Source of the DNA: Desulfamplus sp.
Lineage (GTDB): Bacteria > Desulfobacterota > Desulfobacteria > Desulfobacterales > Desulfobacteraceae
DNA length: 64,000 nt
Direction: 5' to 3'
Assembly (NCBI GenBank): GCA_015232555.1
Contig: JADFZJ010000010.1
Location: forward strand, 6,868 to 70,867
Within the stretch, counting starts at the first letter, position 1; each line of letters opens with the position of its first letter. This document shows, piece after piece, positions 46,054-54,316 of the stretch. The notes beneath the pieces are model-generated. The model ran no database searches. It was given only the letters and a program-made list of their open reading frames with translations, and was not told the origin of the DNA. The position numbers were made by a program, and so were the translations under genes.

Positions 46054-49000
46054 TTATCTACTAATATCTTCTCCATCTGCAAATCTAAAATTAAGAATAG
46101 TGCTGCAAAAACATCCCTCTCCTGAAGAACCGCCTCCGATACTTATACTACTGTCATCAGGAACCATGTTCTGTGAGACTGTCACCACAACCTGTGCGAT
46201 ATTTCTGCTTTCAACGCCATTGTTGTCTGTTACAACTAAATCATAAGTATATATGCCCTCTTTTGACGATAAAAATATTGGTGAAGCAATCGTGTTATCT
46301 GAAAGTTTTTCTATATCACTGGTTATAGAGTTTATATTTGAAGATATCCATCTATAATCTATAATCTCTCCGTTGTTGTCAGGATCATAACTTTGTGATC
46401 CGTTAAGTGTTACGCTTTTATTTGGCAATGCCAATATACTATTTTTTTCTATAACTGCAACAGGCAATTGATTCTGTTTGTCATCTGCACGAGTCAAACG
46501 CAGATTATCAAGCCATATACTGCCTTGTTTCGTGGCATCGCCTGACCATGGAACAAACTCAACCTGTGTAATTGCTGAAAAATCCATTTTGGTTTCAGAG
46601 CCATTTTGACCTTCAGGGTGACGCCAATCAAAAAATCTACTGTTAAGTGGTATGCTGACGGTCTTCCAGTGCCCATCTTCAATCTTCATAAGATCATTAT
46701 GATTAACCAAAGTATTGTTATTTGTAGTATTGCTGGATAGTAGATTATTAGTTATACCAAGATTGTTGTTGTCGGTAAGATTAATTGCAGGCTTCCCCTT
46801 ATTGCCTGATTTATCGCTTATAATCATAAGCATATTTGTGTGTGTAGAATCAACTGTATCTGTTTTTATATCAAACTCAAAAGCATCATACCCTTCCCAG
46901 TCAGCGGTTGCATTGCCATGCCCATAAGTTCCAAAACTCTGATAGAGCTTGCCGTTTTCAGTATCTCCATTACTTCTGTCAAACTCTATTTTCATGCAAA
47001 AAGCACCACCAAGACGATTCTTTAAAGATGCAATATTTTTATAACTATTAGTGGCAGAATCTTCAAAAATCAGCTCTTCTCTGTTTTGTTTATCATAAGT
47101 TCGGTCAACGTAAAAATCATACAGATAAGGCATATTTCTATCATTTGGCATACCATGCCCATCCCACCAGCCTACAGAGTAAGGAGGAATAAGGTTGAGT
47201 GTATGTGCTAAAGAGCCTGTTTCAAAGTCAGTAACCATTTTTTCTCCATTAGCTTCTCCCGGAATAACATCCATGATAACTCTAATTTTGGTTACTTCTG
47301 AACTCTCGTAGTCCCCAGCAGCAACTTGTTCCGATTCATAATAACTTTTATTTTGCCCATTTACTGCTTGGGCTTGTTCTCCAGTATTCACATAAATTTC
47401 TGTTTCATAGCTGCCTGAAGCAAGTCCAGTTCTGTCAACTATAAGGTATATAGAATCTGTTACATAAGCCAAACCGTTTGAACCTCCTTCAACGTTTAAC
47501 CATAAAGGTTTTTTGGAATCACTTCTGATAGACCATGATGCTGGTTTTCGAGGTTTTCTATTTGTTATTTTGATTGCATGGGTAAAAATTGTCCCATCTT
47601 CATTTGTGATTTTTCCTGTATCGTAGCCATTAAAATAAACAATATCAGGTGTTACTAACACATCAGCATTATTGGAATTTTTATTGAAACCATTATTAAT
47701 ATTTAAACTGTTATCAACAGTTAAAGTGTCGCTCTGCTTCTGACTGCCTGAAAATATAAAAGCGTAAATGGCAAGCGGATGAAAATCAAATGTAAATTTT
47801 CTCTGACCGTCTGACTCAGTAATAAATATATTCTCAATATCACTGATATCCATTTCCACCATATATGGGTCATCAATTCCATACCGCAGAATGCGTGATA
47901 AGTGCAAAGTATTGGCAGAAACAGAAGAATTTACATCAACAAAAGAGTTCACACCAGTAGAAGAGTTGGCAGAAGAGGAACTATTATAATCGGAAAACTC
48001 AATAGTTGCGGTGACAGGAGGCATATTTGCAACATAATTTCCCGTTGCCCTGTCATAGCTTCCCTTATTAACAGCAAACACAACATAATCGCCGTTTTCG
48101 TTCTCACAGGCATGGACAGAAAAACGATCCCAGTCACTTGATTCAGCTTTAATTGATGTTCCTCTGAAAAAATTGCTCATCATGTAAAATGACCAATATT
48201 GAGGGTTTGGATTTCCAGACTCGTCAAACATCGCCTGACGAGCACTGTCATGCTGTGCATGGGTTAAATCTTCACCAGACTGGTTAGGCTCTCCAACATA
48301 CCAGTTACAGGCAAGATTGACTCCTCCACGGGCAAAAAAACCAAGAAAATCCATTGTACCGACTGCCGAAATCTGTGCGATTGATGGGTAGCCGTCCCAA
48401 TAAAAATATCCATACTCGGAAAAGGAGAGAAGCGTTCCTGGATAATATGCGTTGATAGCACTATTTAAGCGGTTAAGAAGATTAGTTTTAACACCTGAAA
48501 AAAGGGTCTCCATATCCCAGCTTGCGAAATCTTCCTGAAAAAGCCCTCGTGGTTCTTGTATTGCATCATACTCTGTAATACATCTAATATAACGATGCAC
48601 ATCCATATAATTTGCAATACGCTTTGTGCTATTGTCTATATTATTATCCGATGAATCGCTGTTTATTGAATCTGTATCACTCTGTTCTGTCTCATAGGAT
48701 CGCATTCTTAAAAGATATTGAGGTAGGCTCTTTTGAGAATCTGCTTCCCAGCCTGCAATTGCAGGATTTTCGCCTCTATCTGGGAAAATTGATCTGTTCC
48801 ACATAGAGTCAGGGTTTGACATTATCTGCCATGCAGAATCCTCTGAACGGGCATCTGTGCCAATTTCTGTTACAGGACACAATGGAGAGTAGTCGTTAAA
48901 CCAGTAAAACCACCAGTTTGCAGGTGTGGGACCCAAAGTGTTTGCGTTAGGATTTGCCTGTTTTATTGAGCGTGCAACTGTAGCAAAGCGGTTAAAGTAG

Positions 49001-49782
49001 TAGTCGTATGAAGTGTGAAAATTCAGTACCTGATCGCCATGTGCAGAGTCAGCATAATTTTGTGGATAATCGTGGCGTTTCCATGCAATCCACGGCTCAT
49101 TGCCGATGCCCCAAAATTTCACATCATCACCAGCAGAGGCAGCCCACTCGATCACCTCTTCTGTAGATTGAAGATGGGAATAACTATCTGTCTGCATATC
49201 AGAAGAATCACTATTTGTGGTATCACTATATGAATTTACAACATAATCTGATGTAGAACTTGAATCGTAATCTGATGCCAAGTTGCCAAAAACAGACATC
49301 TGAAGAAACGGCTCGGCATTAAGAGAATTTTTTGTCCACTCAACAAAACTCTCCCAGCTCAAAGATAAATATTCGTTCTGTCTGGTGATAACATTGTACA
49401 TACGGTTATTTTTAAAATTATATCGCTCCATATTGGTTGCACCAAGACGCACAACCTCAACTTTAGCATCACGAAGCCTCTGTTCAACGCTATGGGTGTA
49501 ATACCATGGACACCAGTTGGCAATATTTATCCCGTATAGATAGGGTGAGATAGCTTTTCTGTCGAGAGCGGGGTTTATGGTGAGAACTACCTGAGAATCA
49601 GATTTATACTGTTCTGCTGATATTTCTTGAGCTTCTGATATCTGGTCAGGAATTACAAATAGCTCTCCTAATATAATCAGTGCAAGGAATAGATGATAAA
49701 ACAGAGCTTTAAAAGAGCATAAGCAGTTTCGCTGCAACTCTTGTTGAATTGAAATTCCTGAATAATTAAATATACATATCAT
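46054..49782 (-). CDS. Secreted modular glycoside hydrolase (GH44-like endoglucanase with CBM-like and PKD modules)
   Basis: 1242 residues. Export segment at about 28-52. The catalytic region (65-690) resembles GH44: YLYGINIANWCPW, VRLGATNMERYNF, acid/base candidate E229 in WGIGNEPWIAWKR, and nucleophile candidate near 453 in LSFSEYGYFYW. A beta-sandwich tail follows, then a CBM-like domain (about 880-1110: VTDFETGSLAHTLN to SIWLDNLRLTR) and a PKD domain (about 1125-1220: SVTLNGSQSYDPDN). It probably cuts cellulose or another beta-glucan outside the cell. It is the first gene of the bcs operon (32 nt before bcsA). Several Ser/Asn/Asp-rich inserts are present. The start codon and first 20 residues come from repeat DNA. 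Confidence 0.78.
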   Translation of the reverse strand: MICIFNYSGISIQQELQRNCLCSFKALFYHLFLALIILGELFVIPDQISEAQEISAEQYKSDSQVVLTINPALDRKAISPYLYGINIANWCPWYYTHSVEQRLRDAKVEVVRLGATNMERYNFKNNRMYNVITRQNEYLSLSWESFVEWTKNSLNAEPFLQMSVFGNLASDYDSSSTSDYVVNSYSDTTNSDSSDMQTDSYSHLQSTEEVIEWAASAGDDVKFWGIGNEPWIAWKRHDYPQNYADSAHGDQVLNFHTSYDYYFNRFATVARSIKQANPNANTLGPTPANWWFYWFNDYSPLCPVTEIGTDARSEDSAWQIMSNPDSMWNRSIFPDRGENPAIAGWEADSQKSLPQYLLRMRSYETEQSDTDSINSDSSDNNIDNSTKRIANYMDVHRYIRCITEYDAIQEPRGLFQEDFASWDMETLFSGVKTNLLNRLNSAINAYYPGTLLSFSEYGYFYWDGYPSIAQISAVGTMDFLGFFARGGVNLACNWYVGEPNQSGEDLTHAQHDSARQAMFDESGNPNPQYWSFYMMSNFFRGTSIKAESSDWDRFSVHACENENGDYVVFAVNKGSYDRATGNYVANMPPVTATIEFSDYNSSSSANSSTGVNSFVDVNSSVSANTLHLSRILRYGIDDPYMVEMDISDIENIFITESDGQRKFTFDFHPLAIYAFIFSGSQKQSDTLTVDNSLNINNGFNKNSNNADVLVTPDIVYFNGYDTGKITNEDGTIFTHAIKITNRKPRKPASWSIRSDSKKPLWLNVEGGSNGLAYVTDSIYLIVDRTGLASGSYETEIYVNTGEQAQAVNGQNKSYYESEQVAAGDYESSEVTKIRVIMDVIPGEANGEKMVTDFETGSLAHTLNLIPPYSVGWWDGHGMPNDRNMPYLYDFYVDRTYDKQNREELIFEDSATNSYKNIASLKNRLGGAFCMKIEFDRSNGDTENGKLYQSFGTYGHGNATADWEGYDAFEFDIKTDTVDSTHTNMLMIISDKSGNKGKPAINLTDNNNLGITNNLLSSNTTNNNTLVNHNDLMKIEDGHWKTVSIPLNSRFFDWRHPEGQNGSETKMDFSAITQVEFVPWSGDATKQGSIWLDNLRLTRADDKQNQLPVAVIEKNSILALPNKSVTLNGSQSYDPDNNGEIIDYRWISSNINSITSDIEKLSDNTIASPIFLSSKEGIYTYDLVVTDNNGVESRNIAQVVVTVSQNMVPDDSSISIGGGSSGEGCFCSTILNFRFADGEDISR
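47908..47979 (-). repeat. In-frame 18-bp x4 tandem repeat inside GH44-like gene
   Basis: Units at 47908, 47926, 47944 and 47962. Encoded hexapeptides SSSANS, STGVNS, FVDVNS and SVSANT share a terminal N(S/T). A second, weaker 24-bp repetition of TAATCTGATG lies at 49244-49277. Confidence 0.8.
49719..49766. repeat. 48-nt dispersed repeat, copy C
   Basis: Begins ATAAGCAGTTTCGCTGCAA and ends ATTGAAATTCCTGAATAAT. Read on the minus strand as residues 6-21 of the GH44-like protein (NYSGISIQQELQRNC), a different frame from that used in bcsZ. Confidence 0.85.
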
Positions 49783-49947
49783 TTGAGTGCAGCCTTTCTA
49801 TTTTTTTTTGGGATGGGGGTGCTAAAGATACCGCCAGAGAAAATCATATAAGTCTAGCATTTTTGCATTTTTATTGAGCGTAGAGACGCACGGTCGTGCA
49901 TCTCTACTGTTTGGATTAGTTCTAAAAAGGCTACACTCAAATCATAT
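49776..49947. mobile_element. Inverted-repeat-bounded MITE-like element
   Basis: Inverted termini at 49776-49800 and 49923-49947, core TTTGAGTGYAGCCTTT, with 22 of 25 positions matching by my alignment. The interior has a GC-rich palindrome at 49880-49907 and no ORF. The left terminus supplies the ATG of the GH44-like gene and the right terminus the TGA of the radical SAM gene. No target-site duplication was identified. Confidence 0.5.
49880..49907. repeat. Palindromic repeat GTAGAGACGCACG type
   Basis: Arms GTAGAGACGCACG and CGTGCATCTCTAC (one mismatch) separated by GT. This sequence type is common as dispersed palindromes in bacterial genomes. It lies in the centre of the inverted-repeat-bounded element. 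Confidence 0.75.
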
Positions 49948-51702
49948 CCTTGACTGACAGGCATGAATATATGGCTTAATCTCGTCATAGTGGCTGAAAG
50001 GTACAATTAATTCAAGAGCTTCTCTGAATTTTGCCATGTTCATAAGACTTACAGCCATACAGAGTGTAAGCTGACGTTTCGTAGGCGAATTTGTATCTGA
50101 GTTGATATCTAAAATATTCTCAAACGCCTCTTTAATAACAGCAACACTGCCTTGAAAGTCCCGCTGTTTTTGCATCAGCATGGCAAGCCCAAGATATGCC
50201 CGCGAATCAGGATAATATGAAAGTGCCCGTTCATAAAGTGCTTTAGCTGTAGTATCTTGATGTTTCACCTTTGAGTTGTAAATATCTGATTTTTGAAGTT
50301 GTGAAGCTTTATAAACTGATTGATTAATATTTGAGCTAACCGAATAATCGCCGTGGCTGAATGTCATTGCAAGTCTTGAAAGAAAATCAGCATGATAGGG
50401 ATAGAGTTCTTGATTATCCACAAGTCTGACATTCAGTGCAAAACGGTGGACATTTGAATAAAACGCACTTCTTAATGAATCTCCAAATTTTTTTACTTGA
50501 TCAAAATCAAGGTTAGGATCGATCTCAAACCATGGAATATCTTCAATCCTCTGCTCCCATATAATATCGTCTGCCCCATAACTACTGTAAAGTGCTGTTC
50601 CCGGAAAAACCACCAACATATATGATACCATGCTCAGAGGCTCAATCTGCTCAATCAGATCAATGCTCTGGTTGATACTATGTTCACTCTCTCCCGGGGC
50701 ACCATAGATAAAATATGCCCTTGGCAAAATTCCAAAGGATGCGGTCAATTTGAAAGCCTTAATAATAGTCTCATTTTTAAAAGGCTTGCCAAGAGTTTTT
50801 CTTATCTCTTCAGAGCCGCTTTCAACTCCAAAACTTATTTGGATACATCCAGCCTTGCGCATGAACATTAAAATCTCTTCATCTATGAAATCAACCCGAG
50901 AAATAGCTGCCCATGTAATCTTGATATCTTGATTGATAAATCTTGCTATAATCTGCTGACACACATCAATAACTAACTTTTTTTTCATAGTAAACGTGTC
51001 ATCAGAGACGAAAAAGTGAGAAATTCCTCTTTTTACAAGAAGCTCCATCTCATCAACAAACCAATTTGCAGAATGAAATCTCACCTTACCCCTGCCCCAA
51101 AAATCGGGAGAACCGCAGAATGTGCATCTGCCAGGGCATCCTCTGGAGAGTGATATATGCTGAAAAGCAAAGTATTTAGCAGGATGAGGCAGAGAATCAA
51201 GATTGGATATTAAAGGTCTGACAGAATTTTCAACAATAGAACCATTATCACGAAATATTAGCCCTTTTATCTCTTTGATATTCAATTTACCCAAATGAAA
51301 AGATAACAGTTCAATAAAAGTATCCTCCCCTTCCCCCTTAACAATATAATCTAATGCAGGGCATATTCTGAAAAAATATTCAGGTATAAAAGTTGGAGCT
51401 GCTCCTCCAAACACAATAGAGATTTTAGGATTGAGCTTTTTTACAGCAATTGCAGCATCTATAGCACAGTTACGGTTGGGATTTAGTACAGAAAATCCAA
51501 TTATGTCGGGTCGTTCGCTCTTAACAAGCTCAATGAGATAATCAACAGGAGTCTTGATTGGAGCAAGATTTATAACTCTTGTGTCAACTCCTCTATCCAG
51601 CATAAGCGAGCCAATATAATATAGCCCTATAGGAATTGACATCGCATCGTCATCCGTGATTCTTACGTCAAGACAAGCAGGATTTACAAGAAATATTTTC
51701 AT
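49942..51702 (-). CDS. B12-binding-domain radical SAM protein with C-terminal TPR
   Basis: About 586 residues from the ATG at 51702; an in-frame TTG at 51714 is possible. N-terminal cobalamin-binding-like domain (residues about 1-130: PIGLYYIGSLMLDRG, PDIIGFSVLNPN, ISIVFGGAAPTF). Then a radical SAM core with the cluster motif CPGRCTFC (near 190-200) and ISFGVESGSEEIRKTLGK. The tail (about 470-586) has TPR-like helices (ALYERALSYYPDSRAYLGLA). BchE-like radical SAM proteins catalyse methyl transfers or cyclisations; the substrate is unknown. It lies upstream of the cellulose operon on the same strand, so a link to lipid or polysaccharide modification is possible but unproven. Confidence 0.85.
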   Translation of the reverse strand: MKIFLVNPACLDVRITDDDAMSIPIGLYYIGSLMLDRGVDTRVINLAPIKTPVDYLIELVKSERPDIIGFSVLNPNRNCAIDAAIAVKKLNPKISIVFGGAAPTFIPEYFFRICPALDYIVKGEGEDTFIELLSFHLGKLNIKEIKGLIFRDNGSIVENSVRPLISNLDSLPHPAKYFAFQHISLSRGCPGRCTFCGSPDFWGRGKVRFHSANWFVDEMELLVKRGISHFFVSDDTFTMKKKLVIDVCQQIIARFINQDIKITWAAISRVDFIDEEILMFMRKAGCIQISFGVESGSEEIRKTLGKPFKNETIIKAFKLTASFGILPRAYFIYGAPGESEHSINQSIDLIEQIEPLSMVSYMLVVFPGTALYSSYGADDIIWEQRIEDIPWFEIDPNLDFDQVKKFGDSLRSAFYSNVHRFALNVRLVDNQELYPYHADFLSRLAMTFSHGDYSVSSNINQSVYKASQLQKSDIYNSKVKHQDTTAKALYERALSYYPDSRAYLGLAMLMQKQRDFQGSVAVIKEAFENILDINSDTNSPTKRQLTLCMAVSLMNMAKFREALELIVPFSHYDEIKPYIHACQSRI

Positions 51703-51786
51703 TTTATTTTGCAAGTTGGCTTTTAACTATCAGCATAATAAATAATAAACATAATTAAACACTATTAGACACAATTATATATTTGG

Positions 51787-52371
51787 CTAACTATATGAGG
51801 AGACTATAATATCATCAAGACTCCGTTTCGGGACATGGTGAACTTGATTACTATCACGCCAGTAACGGATATTTCCATCTGCTGGAACAGGTTCAATCAA
51901 CACCTCTTCAATTGGTTTTCCAAGAGCAAGAACTAATAGTATCTCATGGTTTGGATGAATATTAAGACAAAATCTGATATTTCTTTGATGTATAGCAGCA
52001 ATAATACAGCCTCCAAATCCAATCTCTCGTGCCCCAAGCATAATCGATTGTGCAGCAATTCCATGATCGCAGCGAAAATTATCAGTAACCGACTTATCTC
52101 CCAGTATCACAATATATGCTGACGGTTTCTCTCCATCTGACGGACCATTCCAGTCTTTAAGATAAGCAGCCCATGCAAGACAGGAGAATATCCGCTCGTT
52201 CATTACAGGTTCAACAGAAAGTATATATTTCAAAGGCTGTAAGTTGGCTGCTGAGGCAGAACAGCGTGCAAGATCAATTAACGACTTTAATGTATCCAAC
52301 TCAATCTTTACAGATTGATCAAAACGTCTGAAACTCCTGTTATTTTTTATAAGTTCAGATAGTGCTGACAT
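51787..52371 (-). CDS. Nitroreductase-family FMN oxidoreductase
   Basis: 194 residues. Typical nitroreductase start IKNNRSFRRFDQ and the FMN-binding ARCSASAANLQPLKYI. A middle CDHGIAAQSIMLGAREIGFGG and C-terminal LVLALGKPIEEV complete the fold. It is an NAD(P)H-dependent flavoprotein of the cytoplasm; the natural substrate is unknown. It lies 84 nt from the radical SAM gene on the same strand and could be co-transcribed. Confidence 0.88.
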   Translation of the reverse strand: MSALSELIKNNRSFRRFDQSVKIELDTLKSLIDLARCSASAANLQPLKYILSVEPVMNERIFSCLAWAAYLKDWNGPSDGEKPSAYIVILGDKSVTDNFRCDHGIAAQSIMLGAREIGFGGCIIAAIHQRNIRFCLNIHPNHEILLVLALGKPIEEVLIEPVPADGNIRYWRDSNQVHHVPKRSLDDIIVSSYS

Positions 52372-52430
52372 GGCTTATATCTCCCTTCAATTACTTTAAT
52401 TTTTATAAATTTCAATCTAATCTAAAAAAA

Positions 52431-52458
52431 CAGCCTCGCAGCGAGCTGGCGGAATTAG
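52431..52458. repeat. Degenerate GC-rich palindromic repeat, family member 3
   Basis: CAGCCTCGCAGCGAGCTGGC followed by GGAATTAG, containing the perfect hairpin CTCGC-A-GCGAG. Aligns with the copies at 37945 and 60475. Lies in the rdgB-nitroreductase gap. Confidence 0.5.
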
Positions 52459-52464
52459 CCCCTA

Positions 52465-52490
52465 AGAGCCTGAATATTTAAACAGGCTCT
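52465..52490 (-). terminator. Hairpin downstream of rdgB
   Basis: Perfect 8-bp arms AGAGCCTG and CAGGCTCT with a 10-nt AT-rich loop, 18 nt after the rdgB stop. No clear T-run follows, so it is a weak or rho-assisted terminator candidate. Confidence 0.5.
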
Positions 52491-52507
52491 AAAGATGATT
52501 AAAAACA

Positions 52508-53218
52508 TCATGATTTACATTCAACCTGTTCAAATCTCGGCATGTTGATATCTATCCATGTAAGTATCTTGCCAAATTCACGAACAATCTCTTGAAATGC
52601 CCTACCCCGATGGCTGACTCGCCCCTTCTCCTCAATTGTGAGTTCTGCAAAGGTCTTTCCAAGCTCAGGATAGAAAAAAACAGGGTCATAGCCAAAACCG
52701 TTTTCCCCTCTTGGTTCATCTATAATGATACCTTCACACCTGCCTTCATAGGTCAAAGCTGCACCAGTTGGAACTGCAATGGAGATAACACACTCAAAGG
52801 CAGCTTGACGTTTTTTTTCAACGACTCTATTTTTTTTATGATCTATCACGTTTATCGTCTCTATTTCTTGCTTTGCACACCCACTCTCTTTCAAATCCTT
52901 TATAAGTTTTATGACATTCATCTGATCAGTAGCTTTTTCACCTGCATAGCGTGCTGATCTCACACCAGGTCTGCCGTTAAGAGCTTCAACCACAAGCCCT
53001 GAATCATCGGCTATTGCAGGATAACCCAAAATTCTTGATGCAAATGACGCTTTTTTATAGGCATTTTCATCAAATGTTGTACCATCTTCTTCAATTTCAG
53101 GAATGGGTCCAAAATCATCAAGATTTCGGATTTCAACAGGAAAGTCTTTTAACATATCTCTTATTTCTCTTGTCTTTCCTCTATTTCTTGTTGCAAGCAC
53201 TAAAATATTTTTTTTCAT
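52508..53218 (-). CDS. rdgB: XTP/dITP diphosphatase (RdgB/HAM1 family)
   Basis: 236 residues, longer than the usual 195-200. Substrate-binding start LATRNRGKTREI, then PEIEEDGTTFDENAYKKA, IADDSGLVVEALNGRPGV, RGENGFGYDPVF and VSHRGRAFQ: the complete HAM1 signature. It hydrolyses ITP, XTP and dITP to clean the nucleotide pool. An insert of about 20 residues (QEIETINVIDHKKNRVVEK) precedes QAAFECVISIAVP, where E. coli RdgB has none. It is transcribed away from the OmpA-like gene. Confidence 0.93.
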   Translation of the reverse strand: MKKNILVLATRNRGKTREIRDMLKDFPVEIRNLDDFGPIPEIEEDGTTFDENAYKKASFASRILGYPAIADDSGLVVEALNGRPGVRSARYAGEKATDQMNVIKLIKDLKESGCAKQEIETINVIDHKKNRVVEKKRQAAFECVISIAVPTGAALTYEGRCEGIIIDEPRGENGFGYDPVFFYPELGKTFAELTIEEKGRVSHRGRAFQEIVREFGKILTWIDINMPRFEQVECKS

Positions 53219-53551
53219 TTCCTCTCCAAAAACCTAAAATAATCCAACTATTCCTTTATATCCAAATAATCTTTAAGATTTAACAACAAAGCTGATTTTT
53301 ATGTAATATCAAAAATAGATATCAAAAAAAATATATTTCTTGAAAAATAAACTTTGAGCAATTAAGTTGATAATATTATTTAGATCATTGATACTATTAT
53401 TTAGTGTCAATGATCTGCCTTCCTATCCTTAGAACCGTTTTAAATATTGAGTCGTTTATAGTTTTAATATTTAAGTTTTTATAAGGATCAGGGTGGATAC
53501 TATGTTTTTATCACAATATTTATAATTTTATGGAAACAAGGAGTTAAAAAA
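53219..53551. other. Divergent intergenic region rdgB / OmpA-like lipoprotein
   Basis: 333 nt, AT-rich. It contains the inverted repeat 53382-53416 and, just before the lipoprotein gene, the ribosome-binding site AAGGAG (53537-53542 region). No ORF or RNA gene recognised. The promoter for the lipoprotein gene must be here, but no confident -35/-10 pair was found. Confidence 0.5.
53382..53416. promoter_or_regulatory. 14-bp inverted repeat upstream of OmpA-like gene
   Basis: Arms AGATCATTGATACT and AGTGTCAATGATCT (one mismatch) around a 7-nt loop ATTATTT. No T-run follows. A candidate operator or leader hairpin, 135 nt before the gene. Confidence 0.5.
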
Positions 53552-54205
53552 ATGAAACTATTAAGAGCGAAACGATTTCGTTTATCAATTGGTGCATTAC
53601 TTTGTATTTTTATCATTTCCTGTGCAGGCACTACAAATCAGCAGGTAAAAACCCAACAGGGTACGCTTGTTGGGGCAGGTGTCGGAGCAGTGCTTGGTCA
53701 GGTTATTGGTGGCAATACTAAAGGCACTCTTATCGGTGCTGGTATAGGTGCTGCACTTGGCGGTATTGCAGGCAATCAGATCGGTGCTTACATGGACAGG
53801 CAGGAACAGGCTCTTAGAAATGTAATTGTAGAGTCTGAAGAGACCACTGTAGTAAGAACAGAGAATGTTTTGACAGCTACTTTTCAATCCAGTATGTTTT
53901 TTGATACTGATTCTGATGTGTTAAAAGCAGGTGCCTATTCAGAGATGGATAGAGTGGCTGGAGTTTTAAGAGATTATCCTCAGACAAGAATAAGAGTTGA
54001 AGGGCATACAGATTCACAAGGTTCTGATGTCTATAATCAAACTTTATCAGAAAGAAGAGCACGTTCTGTAGCTAATGCTCTGACACAAAGAGGAGTTGAT
54101 CCTTCCAGAATCGAAGTTTTTGGTTTTGGTGAATCACAACCTATATCATCTAATGATGCAATGAATCGTAGAGTTAATATCGTTATTATTCCAATTCAGT
54201 CATAG
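53552..54205 (+). CDS. OmpA-family lipoprotein with glycine zipper (YiaD-like)
   Basis: 217 residues. Lipoprotein signal with lipobox IISC (C24). Two glycine-zipper repeats follow (GTLVGAGVGAVLGQVIGG, GTLIGAGIGAALGGIAG; residues about 37-75). The C-terminal OmpA peptidoglycan-binding domain has MFFDTDSDVLKAGA, VEGHTDSQGSDVYN, LSERRARSVANAL and GFGESQP. It anchors the outer membrane to peptidoglycan. Strong AAGGAG before the ATG. Monocistronic, converging on dgt. Confidence 0.94.
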   Translation: MKLLRAKRFRLSIGALLCIFIISCAGTTNQQVKTQQGTLVGAGVGAVLGQVIGGNTKGTLIGAGIGAALGGIAGNQIGAYMDRQEQALRNVIVESEETTVVRTENVLTATFQSSMFFDTDSDVLKAGAYSEMDRVAGVLRDYPQTRIRVEGHTDSQGSDVYNQTLSERRARSVANALTQRGVDPSRIEVFGFGESQPISSNDAMNRRVNIVIIPIQS

Positions 54206-54240
54206 TATTTTTTGGGAGGTTTTATTATCTAATTGAACTT

Positions 54241-54272
54241 TAGCAAGGACAGAACCTTGTCTGTCCCTGCTA
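54241..54272. terminator. Hairpin between convergent OmpA-like gene and dgt
   Basis: Arms TAGCAAGGACAGA and TCTGTCCCTGCTA (one G:T mismatch) around ACCTTG. A strong stem but no clear T-run; probably a bidirectional terminator or a palindromic repeat. Confidence 0.55.
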
Positions 54273-54316
54273 CTAACTATAACGGACATGCAATCATTTT
54301 ACACAACGATAAATTA

